Shown here: positions 1-11,200 of the stretch, in pieces
Numbering within the stretch: position 1 is the stretch's first letter
Layout: every line of letters starts with the position of its first letter
Assembly: GCA_047495785.1 (NCBI GenBank)
Contig: JBLDXI010000019.1
Coordinates: 1,612,001 to 1,676,000, forward strand
DNA length: 64,000 bases
Source: Lepidodermella squamata
Lineage: Eukaryota > Gastrotricha
Direction: 5' to 3'
Notes under the pieces: generated by a model
The model's input: only the letters and a program-made list of their open reading frames with translations
Told to the model about the DNA's origin: nothing
Database searches by the model: none
Position numbers and translations under genes: made by a program

Positions 1-3000
1 ATCCACTAGCACATCTATGATTTGCATCTATATACGGATTACCAGGATGGTAATTCAAGGCAACAACCTGAAAAATCAACGTGCAATTCAAGCAATACTT
101 AGCGATTTTTGATTAAAGCCTACTTGACCAGTATTATTGTGCAGGTGAAAGATGGGCCCATCGACGAAAGCAGTGAAATAAATCTATCAGGAGAGACTCA
201 TGAATATGGTTAGGATGAATAGGAAAAGCCAACCCAAAGCGATATAGTGAAGGCGTAATCGAGTGAATAATACGCTGGTATCTGGCTTTCTTGATAATTG
301 GAGCCAGCGAAGCAAATCGAGGAATAGGGAACGCTAAATTTATATGTCGGTGAACCACCCCATATAACTGAGCTGCTGTAGCCAAGTACCTGCCCAGAGA
401 CAGGGCGAACCATATCCAGGAAGTTCGAGTTGCATTGGAAAGCTTTGTAAGTAGTATACACAGCAATGGCTTTGAACTCGTTCGCTTCAGAATCATTAGC
501 ATTAGACTGCATACATGTACAATTAGATATAATTACTTACCAACACTGAGCGGGCAAGTGCGCAGCATATTGACATGCCGCTGGCTCAGGGATCGATCGA
601 AAATTTTGATACATGCAGCCCTTCCGCTCACTCCACCCACAGAGAGATACTGCCCCGTGGTAGGACTGATGGAGCAAGTTGACGAGAGGCTCCCGCTACC
701 AACTGGATGTCCTTCGATGAAGAATCGTAGCAGTCTCGTAACATGGTCAAAAGTGAAGCCCACATAGTAAGGAACATCCTGTCAAAAGTGACATCAGAAT
801 TATTCTTCCAAAATCAAAGTGCTCACCCTGGATAGAGACGCCGTTCCCGTAATTGTAACCAATGATCCACCGCAATTTATTGTGACATCGTGAGAATTCG
901 CTGTCCGGAACAAGTTGATACTCCAAGTGGCGTTACTGCCATTTGTTAGGATCCCAAAGGTGCAAACTCCAGTCGAACATGCCACATGATGGAAGAAGGA
1001 GAAGGACCTCGAAAGTCTGGTCAGCAGCGTCGTGTTATCAAACCTCACCGATGCAGTCGTTGACAGCTGATAGGCCTTATTTGGGAATTGCGCCAGGCCA
1101 GTCAAAGTTGGCGAGCCAACAGCTGCAGCATTGAACCCATTTCCACTCTGATCCGACAGGCCTGTCAAGCCGTCGAGATGGATCGAAGCGATAGGGCGCG
1201 GGAATTCAGCCCAGGGACATCTCATCGCTGCGTAAATCTCAGATTTGGTCAAAAGGCGGTTGTACCACTGCATGCAGAAAATTGAAATATCACCAAAGCG
1301 ATCGTCTTGACATGCAGCTTTGAACATCCCGATGAAGAACAAGTCTGTAGCATATCGTGGAATGTTGACCGTTGAGTAGAAATCAGTGTCGATTTCGCCG
1401 TTGTAGTACCATGTTAGCCTGTTTTTAGCTAACTCGAATGTCCAACCGATGTGAACCCAAGTGTCGACAGGAAAGCCAGTAGGTTTGTTGCCGATATACG
1501 ATGGTTCATTAGATGCTGATCCTCCTCGAAGAAATCTCCCGTTACTAGAAGAACAATATGAAATAAAATTCTAGGCATGAGCATTTTGAAACAGACACAA
1601 GCCAAATCTGCAGGCCTGGAAAATATACAACATCATTTGATCAAAATCATTTGAACGCAGGGAAAATGCCTCACCCCAAGCTGCTGTATCCGCGGTATTG
1701 TCTGGCCAATTGACTATGTTACCTTCAAAGTACCCCGTCGCACTTTTGACCCAAATGAAGAATGAGTGATCCGTCGCGGTGTTTAGAACAGGGTTGTGCG
1801 CAGCTCCATACATCATGCCATCCTCAACTTTTTGCACTCGGGATGCTCCATTGACTCGCCCGAATGGGTCCGGGACAAACGTGATCGACTGGGAGTAGTA
1901 GATGTGATTGCCGTTTCCACTCATGTCCTGACCCCGGCTGTAGATGTCGAAAAGCCATAAACCAGCCGGGTTTAGTTCTCCCTCCATTATCGGCGTGATT
2001 TCGACGTAGTCAACTGATTTGACTGAGCCCAAATCAACGGTTACCGAAGCTGCCTGAGTACCACTGGCTACGATCCGACTACATGTGTCCGCCCTGCCGT
2101 CGATCAACATCGAAACAGGTCGATGAAATACAGTAAAATTCGTGGAAACGAATGCACTGGACTGGCTGATCAAATCAGTCATGTAAGACCTAGCATCGAC
2201 GTCGTAACAGCCCATTACTTCCAGCCGCATGCAACTCAAAGTGCTGAGAGCTTTCGGCCAGATGCGGATCCATCTGGCGACTATAGGATAGTCGAAGTAA
2301 TTGGCGATGGCTTGATTTACGTTAGTATTTCCAGCAAAATCGGTATTCCCTGCTACGTTTGTCACGTATCTCCAATTCGGGTCTGAATCAGACCGGTACA
2401 AAACCGAGTAAGTCGTCACCCACCAAGAGTTCGTAATACAACCCTAATAATAGTTTTGTGAATTGGTGGTTATAAAAGATCTTCTATGTATATTACTTGA
2501 ATTATCACGCCCGTAACAATGCGGTTCCGTAAGAAGTCGACCTCAAGATGGGAATCGAGACGGCTTGGTGCAAGCTCGGCCCACGATCCACGTTTCGAGT
2601 TGAGCCGGGCGTAAAATGGAAAGAAATTATAACCCACAGAATTTGAAGACATCTGGCTGTCATTCACGTCAAATGATTGAATGCCAAGCGGGACTAGGAA
2701 ACAAAATCAGTCACAATTCAGGCTAGAGATGAGGGAAGGTTACGTCGGCAGATGGAGTTGCAGCCAAATACTGCAATTCGAAGGCACGGAGAACCGTTCC
2801 ACGTCATCGCCCAGAACCTTACAAAACGGGTGAGAAATGGCCTCCAAAGTCGGTTTGTGGCCACTGAACTTCGGTCGGTATTTCCAGTAATGATCTGTAT
2901 TATCGTGTCCTGAATTCAAAGGCCGTTTTCAACAAATGATTAGGATTCTTACTATATCCTGGCCATTCTGATCCTTGTACCGGAACCAGTTGACGCCAGT

Positions 3001-3812
3001 CGGATCCAGGCTGAATTCGAGACGATAAGTTTGCGTCCAATATTGGGCTGTATCACTATATACCCAGCCAGATGTTGCGACCTGAGTGACCCATCTCGGA
3101 AACCCGAGGTCGACTTGAAGGTAGCAGTTGGGGGTACATGAACAGCCACACCAAGAATACTGCGTCGCATTAACTCTCGCCGACCAGGGTTGCTAGACAT
3201 AACGTAGGCGATTCCCGTCTTGAAAGGCTACATCATAAGACTTACCTGTATATTGTTGGCGCATGTTCCAGAAGCTGAGAAGGCCGATGTTGGCAGTTCG
3301 TTATTGACCAAGCCGAACTCAAATTCGGTGTCACAGACCGGTTGAACATATGGCAGTTGCAAATCTCTCATAAATATCGAGTTGTTGATGCCTTTCATAC
3401 TGTCCTTGCCGCGGCTTAACTGCGGGTAATTTTTGCGACTGGTTTTCAGCACTTTGACGTAGACATCTTTCGTCGGACTGTTTGCCATGTTGAATGCTGT
3501 GCCATCGCCATAAGCATCCAGAATATCGCAACTTTTCGTCGCAGTGTCATGGACTGTTGTCAGGCAGTTGCGATTCGCTGAGCATACAGCCATACAATGC
3601 GATTTACCCACCACAGATGTCTCGACTGAGAGTCTGGAAAACACATCAGATGATGAATACACAGTGTTACAGGCCTAACAACTCGCAAACCTATGAGCGG
3701 TGTAAGAATCACCGGGAATTACCGTCACAAGATTCTTCCCGGAATATGTCTTGAACACTTCGGCCGCATTTATTACGCCAATTAGAATAAAAAAGTACGT
3801 CACCTTAATCAT
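1..3812 (-). CDS. Secreted PAN / F5-8 type C / LamG multidomain protein, copy A (3' end outside window)
   Basis: Likely extracellular adhesion or lectin-like protein. Exons from the start codon: 3812-3691, 3633-3246, 3192-2953, 2894-2744, 2693-2497, 2443-1675, 1615-1597 (19-nt microexon), 1544-827, 778-541, 484-234, 183-124, and 67 to the window edge. All junctions keep phase. The N-terminus (MIKVTYFFILIGVINAA) is a signal peptide, followed by a PAN/apple-like cysteine module (KSHCMAVC...NRNC), F5/8 type C modules (CYLQVDLGFPRWV, RLEVMGC) and LamG/concanavalin-like repeats (ARWIRIW..., FSFFHHV..., GRAACIKIFDR). It is a close paralogue of the complete gene at 8291-14880, with the same exon phases and very similar sequence. 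The last exons (about a third of the protein by comparison) lie beyond position 1. Ligand unknown. Confidence 0.85.
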
Positions 3813-3947
3813 TGTTTTTTGCGCAATGATCGGAATTTTCTCTGTTGATGCATTGCCGCTTCTGTCTTCACACCTCGAAGCGCGCGGCGGTTATATCGAT
3901 CAGATAAGCGCGCGTTCCGTCTGAAAATCGTCACTTTCTTTTTACTG

Positions 3948-4367
3948 CTTCTCCTAGAAATTCGCACCTTGAAGTGCGAGGCAATAACTGCGGCCTAAAC
4001 ACCGCATAAGTACATACCTATCTTCTCCTGGAAGGAACTCGAAGGGGCTGAATTGGAAGAAATAGGTGAAAGGTAATTTTCGCACTTTTTTATTCAACTC
4101 TTAGCAACAAAACGTTGTTTTCGACGATAACGTACTGTTTACTGTTATTTTTACTGTTCATCCTAGCAATTCGCACTCTGGAAGTGTGAGACGTTAATTG
4201 TGGACTATGCACTTGCCTTATGTTTATCTTCTATCGGAAGTAGCTCGAACGAAAACGACGGTAGAGCGAAACTGATGGAAAGAAATTAATGGGAGGCAAA
4301 TTCTCGCAATTTTCTATTCAACTCTTAGCAACAAAACCTTGTTTTCGCCGGCAGCGTAGAATAACAC
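3948..4367. repeat. Two tandem ~210-bp units upstream of adhesion gene copy A
   Basis: Two diverged units of about 210 bp follow each other in the 5' flank of the gene starting at 3812. Each contains a short hairpin around TTCGCAC...GTGCGAGG and the segment CTTAGCAACAAAACGTTG. The paralogous gene at 8291-14880 has a single copy of this unit upstream (about 15005-15195). Repeat number may therefore differ between the two promoters. Boundaries are approximate. Confidence 0.55.
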
Positions 4368-5220
4368 ACATGTACACTCCAAAGGTACAGCCTGCATTCA
4401 GAATGCACATTTCCAGGCCCGCCTAAAATATGTTACGGCTCTGCGCGCATTATCATTGTTCTCTTGTTTTTGGCAAATTCAAGTTCGATTGAGGAATTTA
4501 TTAGGTATGTGCTAAAAAAGGTCACGCGCGTGATTATGATGGTAATAAAACTACATGTCGTCACTTTTTTCGAAGAGGTCTCTGGATCAGAACAGTTCCA
4601 GCCGCCCGAGTCGGCGATAGCAGCTGCTCAAGGGCTCGATTTTTCGAGTAATCAAACGCGGTGAAACCCGCGTGGTTTTTCAGCCCGAGATCCGCGCCAA
4701 ATTTCAACAACACCTTGGCCATTTCGACATCGCCATTTTCAGCCGCCCACATCAGAGGCGACATCCTATTAGCATCGTGCTGCGAATTTACAACCATCGC
4801 AGCTATTTTCGAATTATTTATCGTCTCGAGCATTTTCCGAGCCGAAGTGACATCGCCCAATTTTACGTATTTCAACAGGTAGATTTTGTTAATGTGCAAC
4901 GAAAGTCCTTGAATAATGTCCGGGAGTAACAGACGGCATTTAGGATTAGGCTCGAAAATTAAATCGGCAGTTCGTCCGTTTGTAGCCTTCAGGCTCCAGA
5001 TTGTCGTGCATTTGAATTCGTTGTCGCTTTCTAGGGCGATTGCGTTCACTGCGGGTGGCTGGAATTGCCAATCGCCGACGTAGTAACTGCCGCCGTGAGC
5101 GAAACACCTTTTATTCTGAAGATTCTAGACTTTGTTTACAAAGGCAATTAATCAATTTTGATAAGTTGAATTAAATTAAAAATTAATCTCCGGTTATTAC
5201 ATGGGTGTGGGCTACGATAT

Positions 5221-6535
5221 ATCGTTCGTGTTGCGACGTAAGGGACCGCCAGTGCTAGCGCATAGTTCTATATATTATTATACCGCTATATTGCGATTGT
5301 TTACAACTGCGGAGCGGTTGCATCCCAAATTACTATCTTCGGTTCAGGGGCTATAAAATTGCCATTAGCTGCGATTGCTATCTTGCGCTCTTGGACTCAG
5401 CTTCTTCGCCTATCCTTTCTATAATTCTTCAAATTTTCAAAGCATTTTGCTCTTGACATAGTATTTCATTACGATGTCCGCGCAAAAATCGTGAAACCCA
5501 AACTTGAATGGTGGGTCAGGTTTTGTCGTATACGAATCAAGCCAATCGAGCATTACTCGAATACGGCGGAATCGCTGTTAATTGCTAATCATCAATTATC
5601 GCTAAATCGCTAACCAGATGACATTACCAAGACCATGGCCTTTTTTTTAGGATGTAGGGATGCAAGTCATCCTAGTAATTCTCGAATGCTACCAAGTTCG
5701 TAAACATTGTGCGATTCTACTATTGACCCTATGCGGCTGCGAATCTACATCCATGGTTCTACCAGCTTCGCGCAAGGTTGTAGGTTGTAGTTCACTTTGG
5801 TGCAACAGCTCAACGGCTCATAAAAAGTTGACAAAACATGAAATGCGATAGATTCTGTGATCGGAACAGAGAAATATGTGATCGATTTTTCATGTAATAA
5901 AATTTAAGAAGGATATCGAAATATCTGCGAGATAATGGAGAAGGATAACCACAAAATAGATTATGAATAATAGCGTAATAAGTGCTGTCTTGGCATTTTC
6001 AGGATTTAGGGGCTGAAAAGTAGAAAAATTGGCTCATCTAGTCCATAGTTCCATAATATGCATTTTTCGTGATGATAACTGCATGGGTCGCATGCAATGT
6101 TGCTCCGGGAATGAGAAACACAATTACAAAGTATGACCTATCGCAGTGGTTCGCAAATACCTTTCCCCAGGTTTTGTATTCTCATCAACTAGCCAATTGA
6201 AAGAACTAATTTGCAAAGTTTTTTCAAGAACTGTTTGGGTTTCCGCGAATTGTACCGAATTGGAGATGGATCTTCATATGCCATAGGTTAAAATATAGGT
6301 TCATAAGCCGTTCAATACAAAAATCGCTCTTTCGCGCCTTTCGAGTGAACTGATTGAACGTGAGGGTTGAATCACCCAAAGCGACCATACGACTGCGATT
6401 TCAAGGATGCGCCGCGATAATGATGCTATTACCAACGAATAAACAGTAGCTTATACCAGTACCAAGTATTTTATTACTATGTAACCGCATGAAAGTTCTG
6501 CCTAACGAGGTCTCTTACGTCGCAATTCGAACGAT
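5221..6535. mobile_element. 1315-bp non-autonomous TIR element in a kinase pseudogene intron
   Basis: The ends are inverted repeats: ATCGTTCGTGTTGCGACG at the left, and the right end read in reverse is ATCGTTCGAATTGCGACG, with similarity continuing through GTAAG.GACC. The flanks carry ATAT on both sides. The paralogous intron at about 18130-18160 is continuous (GGGCTACGATATATATATTC) and acts as an empty site. I see no long ORF inside, so it looks non-autonomous. Family not recognised. Confidence 0.8.
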
Positions 6536-7281
6536 ATATTCTACACCTTGAAACTAAAAAAAATCGAAATTTGAATTTGACCCGAATTTCTTCCGATTTT
6601 TTACAAATTCTACAGATATCACCTTCGCCTGATTGTTCTAATCATTTTTGGGGAGGAGGGAGGGGCCTTATACCTATAAAATATAAAAACTACCCAAGGA
6701 AAAAATCTTTGCAGTTCATTCTACTTACTCCTTAGTTTCTGCGAAAGAAATAATTATTTTGTCGATTTGATCGCATATTTAAAAAGATTATATATCTAGC
6801 TTCAATTCGATATATAATTCATCCCATTCGGGTTTCGTATTCGCATACAGCGAACCTTCGAAGATCGAGTAAATCATTAGGTAGAATAAAGTAAGAAAAT
6901 GAAAAAATTGAATACGCTGATAATCATGAAAAAATAAACGCGTTTTTCTTAAAAAAAATAATGAAACTGCAAAGTAAAAAAGGTGTAGGTTAAGTTCATG
7001 AAAAAAACATTTACTCCAGATGTTTGGTCATTCCAAAATTGCAGAGTTTGATCCTCTCCGGTTTTGGTCCCAGGATGAAGATATTCTGAAATATATGTAT
7101 GCTTCAGTGATAGTCGGCTGTTATTACATAAAATTAGGACATTTGGCCTAACGTCGCAGTGATAGATAGGAGGCTTACAAGAGTGCAGAAAGTCAACAGC
7201 CAAAGCGAGCTGTAACGAAAATCTCAGCGCTTGCTTTTCACTGAAAAATCCCTTCGTCTTGATTTTATCATTTAGTCGATG

Positions 7282-7879
7282 TGTTGGGGCCCGAGCCCGA
7301 ATTCTGCCCGTACGCGTTCGGGCCGGCCCGTACGCAGACGGGTAACATTGATTTGCCACTCCGCGTTCGGGCCGCTTTAAAACATGCCCGTATGCGACGT
7401 TTACTGTAAATTTAACAATTTCGATACTATCACGCTTCACCGCACACGGGCCGGCCAAGGTGTTGGCCCGAGCACGGCGGAGAACAATGGGATCCAGCGC
7501 TATTGTTCAGCGCCGCAGGGCTCGGGCCTCTGGAATCGATCGCCGGGCTTGGGCCGCTGGGCTCGGGTCATCCTACAACCAAAGCCCTACCCGGTAACTG
7601 TATCAAGTCCCGGCCCAAACCCGACGGCCCGAGTACGGCGCGCGCGAATGCCTAACAATAGCGCTGGATCCCATTGTTCTCCGCCGTGCTCGGGCTAACA
7701 CCTTGGCCGGCCCGTGTGCGGTGAAGCGTGATTCATTCGAATTTGTTAAATTTACAGTAAACGTCGCATACGGGCACGTTATAGACTGGCCCGAGCGCGG
7801 AGTGGTAAAGTGCTGTTACCCGGTCGCATACGGGCCGGCCCGAACGCGTACGGGCCGAAATCGGGCTCGGGCCCCAACA
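7282..7879. mobile_element. 598-bp GC-rich foldback element inserted in a coding exon
   Basis: The terminal 19 bp are perfect inverted repeats (TGTTGGGGCCCGAGCCCGA). The arms extend about 200 bp or more with high similarity around a short centre (about 7500-7660), so the whole element can form a hairpin. It is flanked by GATG direct repeats (7278-7281 and 7880-7883). The paralogous exon near 18510 has one GATG and no insert, which fixes the element ends. Its base composition is much more GC-rich than the surroundings. ORFs inside are mirror images produced by the inverted arms, not genes. A transposase is not present. Confidence 0.9.
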
Positions 7880-7989
7880 GATGCAATAGACTTTCTATCA
7901 TCAGAATAAATTTGAATGCATTTTTTAATTTTTAAAAATACCTCCAGGGCAATATTCAAATTCTAGGACGATTTTCCGAATATTTTTCA

Positions 7990-8290
7990 CTGAAAACAAA
8001 ATATTTAAAAAATTTTAATGTATAAGTGCAAGTTGCAAGTAAACACGATGAGCACGTGCCTAATATTCCACCCGCGGATCAATGTAACGATTTAGTTTCA
8101 GGTTCCACAACTATGAAAATGACAAAAACCTTGAAAGCATTCTCGAACCAAGGTTCTCAGAATTTATTCAGCTGAACGATGCAGGTATTTATAGTCCAAT
8201 GAGTATCGTTCATGTTATTCATTATGAAACAGATTTTCATAAATCATTGAGTTTCACTGGTTATTGACTGTTCAAAAATATAAGGGAATG
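7990..8290. other. Gene-free stretch holding the tandem-duplication junction
   Basis: Similarity to intron 1 of the intact kinase gene ends at about 7990, and the stop codon of the complete adhesion gene lies at 8291. The sequence between should contain the breakpoint joining the two duplicated units. No coding sequence seen. Confidence 0.5.
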
Positions 8291-11200
8291 TCAAAATACC
8301 ATAATCTCCGATACCGGTATAGAGTTTGGATAGATTGCCAAAGCTCGGTAGATGAACACGTATCGACCATAGGTCGGCGCCAAGCACCACAGCGTGCTAA
8401 TGCCACCCGAGATCATGTCAGTCGGATCAACCGAGTCGCAGTATTTAGCTGAATTGACGTTTGTCGTATTGCCAACACGCATGTCAAGACTGGTTATTTG
8501 CGTTTCTTTAAAAAAAACACGAGTAAAAAACGCATTTTCCAAAGGAATTTACCTGTCATATCGTTAGCGTAAACTACGACTACTCTCGTTATTTTCGTTG
8601 GATAAACAAGGTCGAAATAAATATATTGACCAGTTGAGTTGAAACCCAATGAGTTGGATGTAGTCTGGGGTAAGCCGTCAGTTGTGTAGAAGGCAGCGTC
8701 AGGAGTCTGGAAACTTGCTCCAGCCAAAATGGGCCTCACATTTTTGACCATGGAAACAGCTTTAAGCAATGTAAACCATCAATTCGGCCAGCAAGCTTTG
8801 CTTGGCTTACCTGAGTCACTAGCAGCGTCGATTTCGCAGATTCCGAGACCAAGTGACGGGGCTGACGCAGCGATGGTCAAAAATCGACCAGTCGAGCCAG
8901 GTTTGCACCGCAGTTTAAGCTTGGCCCCGCTGTATGAATGGCTCGCAGTCGCGAAGCAAACCTGGTTGAAGGGATCTGCCGATGAGTTGGAGATGCCGAT
9001 AGTGATAGGCGGCATAACGGGTAGGGTATCATAATCAACTAAAAGCATTAATATCGGCTAATGAAAATGAAGGGGGTGACAATGCCTCACCGTCACAACC
9101 CCTCACGCCGAAACGTCCAGCCATAGGACCTGCGAAGTCTTGAGGGTAGAAGCGAACAAACTTTCCGATGAATGGTCCAACTGAAGTTTCGACAATGTCA
9201 TCTCTATTACCGGTCAACAGCTTAAAAACGTTAGACTTATGATTGGATAGTCTCCATAAAAGTTAGCACAATGAACCTTTAAAAACCCATCCGGATCTCG
9301 CGGACCGCCCCAGTTCAAACCATCTCGGCTATACCGAAAGTAATAACTCGTGATATACCAGTTGCCCCCGTTCCCCCGAATTGCTGCTTTTGTGATCTTT
9401 TTCAGTGAGTTCAGCTGAGCTTGCCACCACACATTCCCACTGGATGGCGCAGCAGGAACCGATGTCGAATAGCCAGCGAGCCAAAAACCAGCACTCCCTA
9501 TGTAGCCTCGAAAAGCCTCATTTCCAGCATATTCGTTCAATGCTGTTATCTGAGAATCCGGCACATCGGCCAACAGATCAGCATTGCAACTAGGCACTGA
9601 AAAAACAAGGATTTGCTTTGTATCCAGGAAACTTCGGTCAAACTCACAGTCACAGCCGTAGAGTGCGACGCGAAGAGCGACAGTAGTATTGAAATTGTTT
9701 GGAACAACGCGAATGAACATGGTATCAATTTCAGGGTACAAGCGGGAGTGTGCCGCAAGGTAGGCATCATTACTACTTCGGAATAGCTAAAATTGCGAAA
9801 AAATGTAGGCGCAAAAATAGTGAAATGAAGAATTTTCAAATTTACTTTGTTTGGGTAAATTTGCCAGTTAACAGCTGCGCTATTACCCCTTACAGCAAAC
9901 TGTACATAGTAGTCGAAGACAAAATAGTCGCCGCCAATCGACTTGTCGCTAGTGCCTTTCACAGCTACAGCCGCGACGCGTTTCACCATCGGAAATTTGA
10001 ACTGAAAACATTATTTCAGAAAATTATTGATTTCCAGTTTCCATAGAGCCTAAGTTATACTTGCAACCATCCCGGAGCAGTGGCTGGTCTCCAGCAGCAA
10101 GCTTTTGGTGAGCTGAAAACACCATCGAGACCTTTAGCCCGTTCGGGTGTCCAGTCAAAACCATCTGCAGCCATCGCGGAGGACGATGCTGTAACGTCAG
10201 CATCTGAAATAATGCTTGTAAGGTCGCTTTTGCATTGCCTCGGTTCGATTTGGGTCGTTGGGCAGCCGTTCATTACATCGTTGATTTCCTCCATGGTAAG
10301 TGCGTATTTGTGAATTCGCAGACAATGGTAGCAGAACTTCGAATATGTAGATGACCACGGGACTTTTGCAATACTCATCACCATCTGGCCTTGCAGGGTG
10401 CAATTTGCCAACGGTTGAGAACTAACGGTGGCGCCGTTTATGACTAATGATAGTTTTCCATTCGCTGGATCAGCGACGTAGGCGAAATGGTACCAGGTAC
10501 TTGTTGCTAAGTTATTTACTGAGTCTTTATAAATAGAAGTAGTACCGCCTGCATATGATCCATTAGCACATCTATGATTTGCATCGATATACCAGTAACC
10601 AGATCCGTAATGCATATTCATGGCAACAATCTGAAAGATTTATATGTGATTCCATATTCCATCATTTGTTGAAGATTTGCGATCAAAGCTTACCTGGTCA
10701 GTATTGTTGTGCATGTGAAAGACGGGTCCATCAATGAAGGTACTGATGTATATCTGTTAAGAGAGTGACGGTTATTTTCGAAGCCGTCTTCATGATAAAA
10801 TCTTTAAAGCCAGCTTTATCTGATATTATCGTCGATATTAGATAATGTTGACTTTATTATAAAGACGGCTTCCTATTTTCGAAAGCGTCATTAGCTTGAA
10901 GTCGACTTTATCGAATCAAGCTGACTTTATCTGGCAGAAAAAGAGCCAGTTTAAAATTACGCATCATTAGCCATGACCTACTTTACCAGCCTCTTTTACA
11001 ATTATGATTCTTTATAAAAATAGGCCAACACCTGTTTTTGAGGCAAAAACGTTAGATTTCAGACAAAAATCGACGCTGATCGAATTTAACAGCCGTATTA
11101 CATTCATGTTTGTGAGATAGAGCCGACTCTTATGGCATAAAGTTGACTTTCTGTTCGAAAATCATACTAGTCATAAAGCCGACTTTCCAGGCGATAAATT

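Larger units (their letters stand above)
4561..7989 (-). pseudogene. Kinase-like/ankyrin pseudogene, 5'-truncated duplicate of the gene at 17327-19125
   Basis: Exon remnants match the intact paralogue one for one: exon 2 at 7989-7942, exon 3 split at 7894-7880 and 7281-7141, exon 4 at 7085-7015, exon 5 at 5107-4561. Exon 1 (promoter side, glycine loop) is absent because similarity stops just inside intron 1. Exon 3 is interrupted by a 598-bp foldback element with a 4-bp target duplication; 141+15 nt equals the intact 152-nt exon plus 4. Exon 5 lacks 53 codons in frame, removing the DxWxxG region of the kinase C-lobe. Intron 4 has been swollen by a 1315-bp TIR element and about 375 bp of further unmatched sequence. 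The ankyrin part is still open, so decay looks recent. A functional product is unlikely. Confidence 0.85.

Noticed and set aside
1616-1674. Reading the intron before the 19-nt exon of copy A as coding (EAFSLRSNDFDQ...)
   Set aside because: It is open by chance in copy A, but the corresponding segment of copy B is not conserved. GTGAG and CCAG ends fit a 59-bp intron.
4464-4882. Plus-strand open frames opposite the ankyrin exon
   Set aside because: The same frames recur opposite the intact paralogue (17427-17648) and are antisense shadows of the ankyrin coding sequence.
7384-7909. Two long open frames in the GC-rich region, one encoding MAGPCAVKRDS...
   Set aside because: They are mirror images produced by the inverted arms of the foldback element (one on each strand with the same peptide) and interrupt a kinase exon. 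No protein signature.
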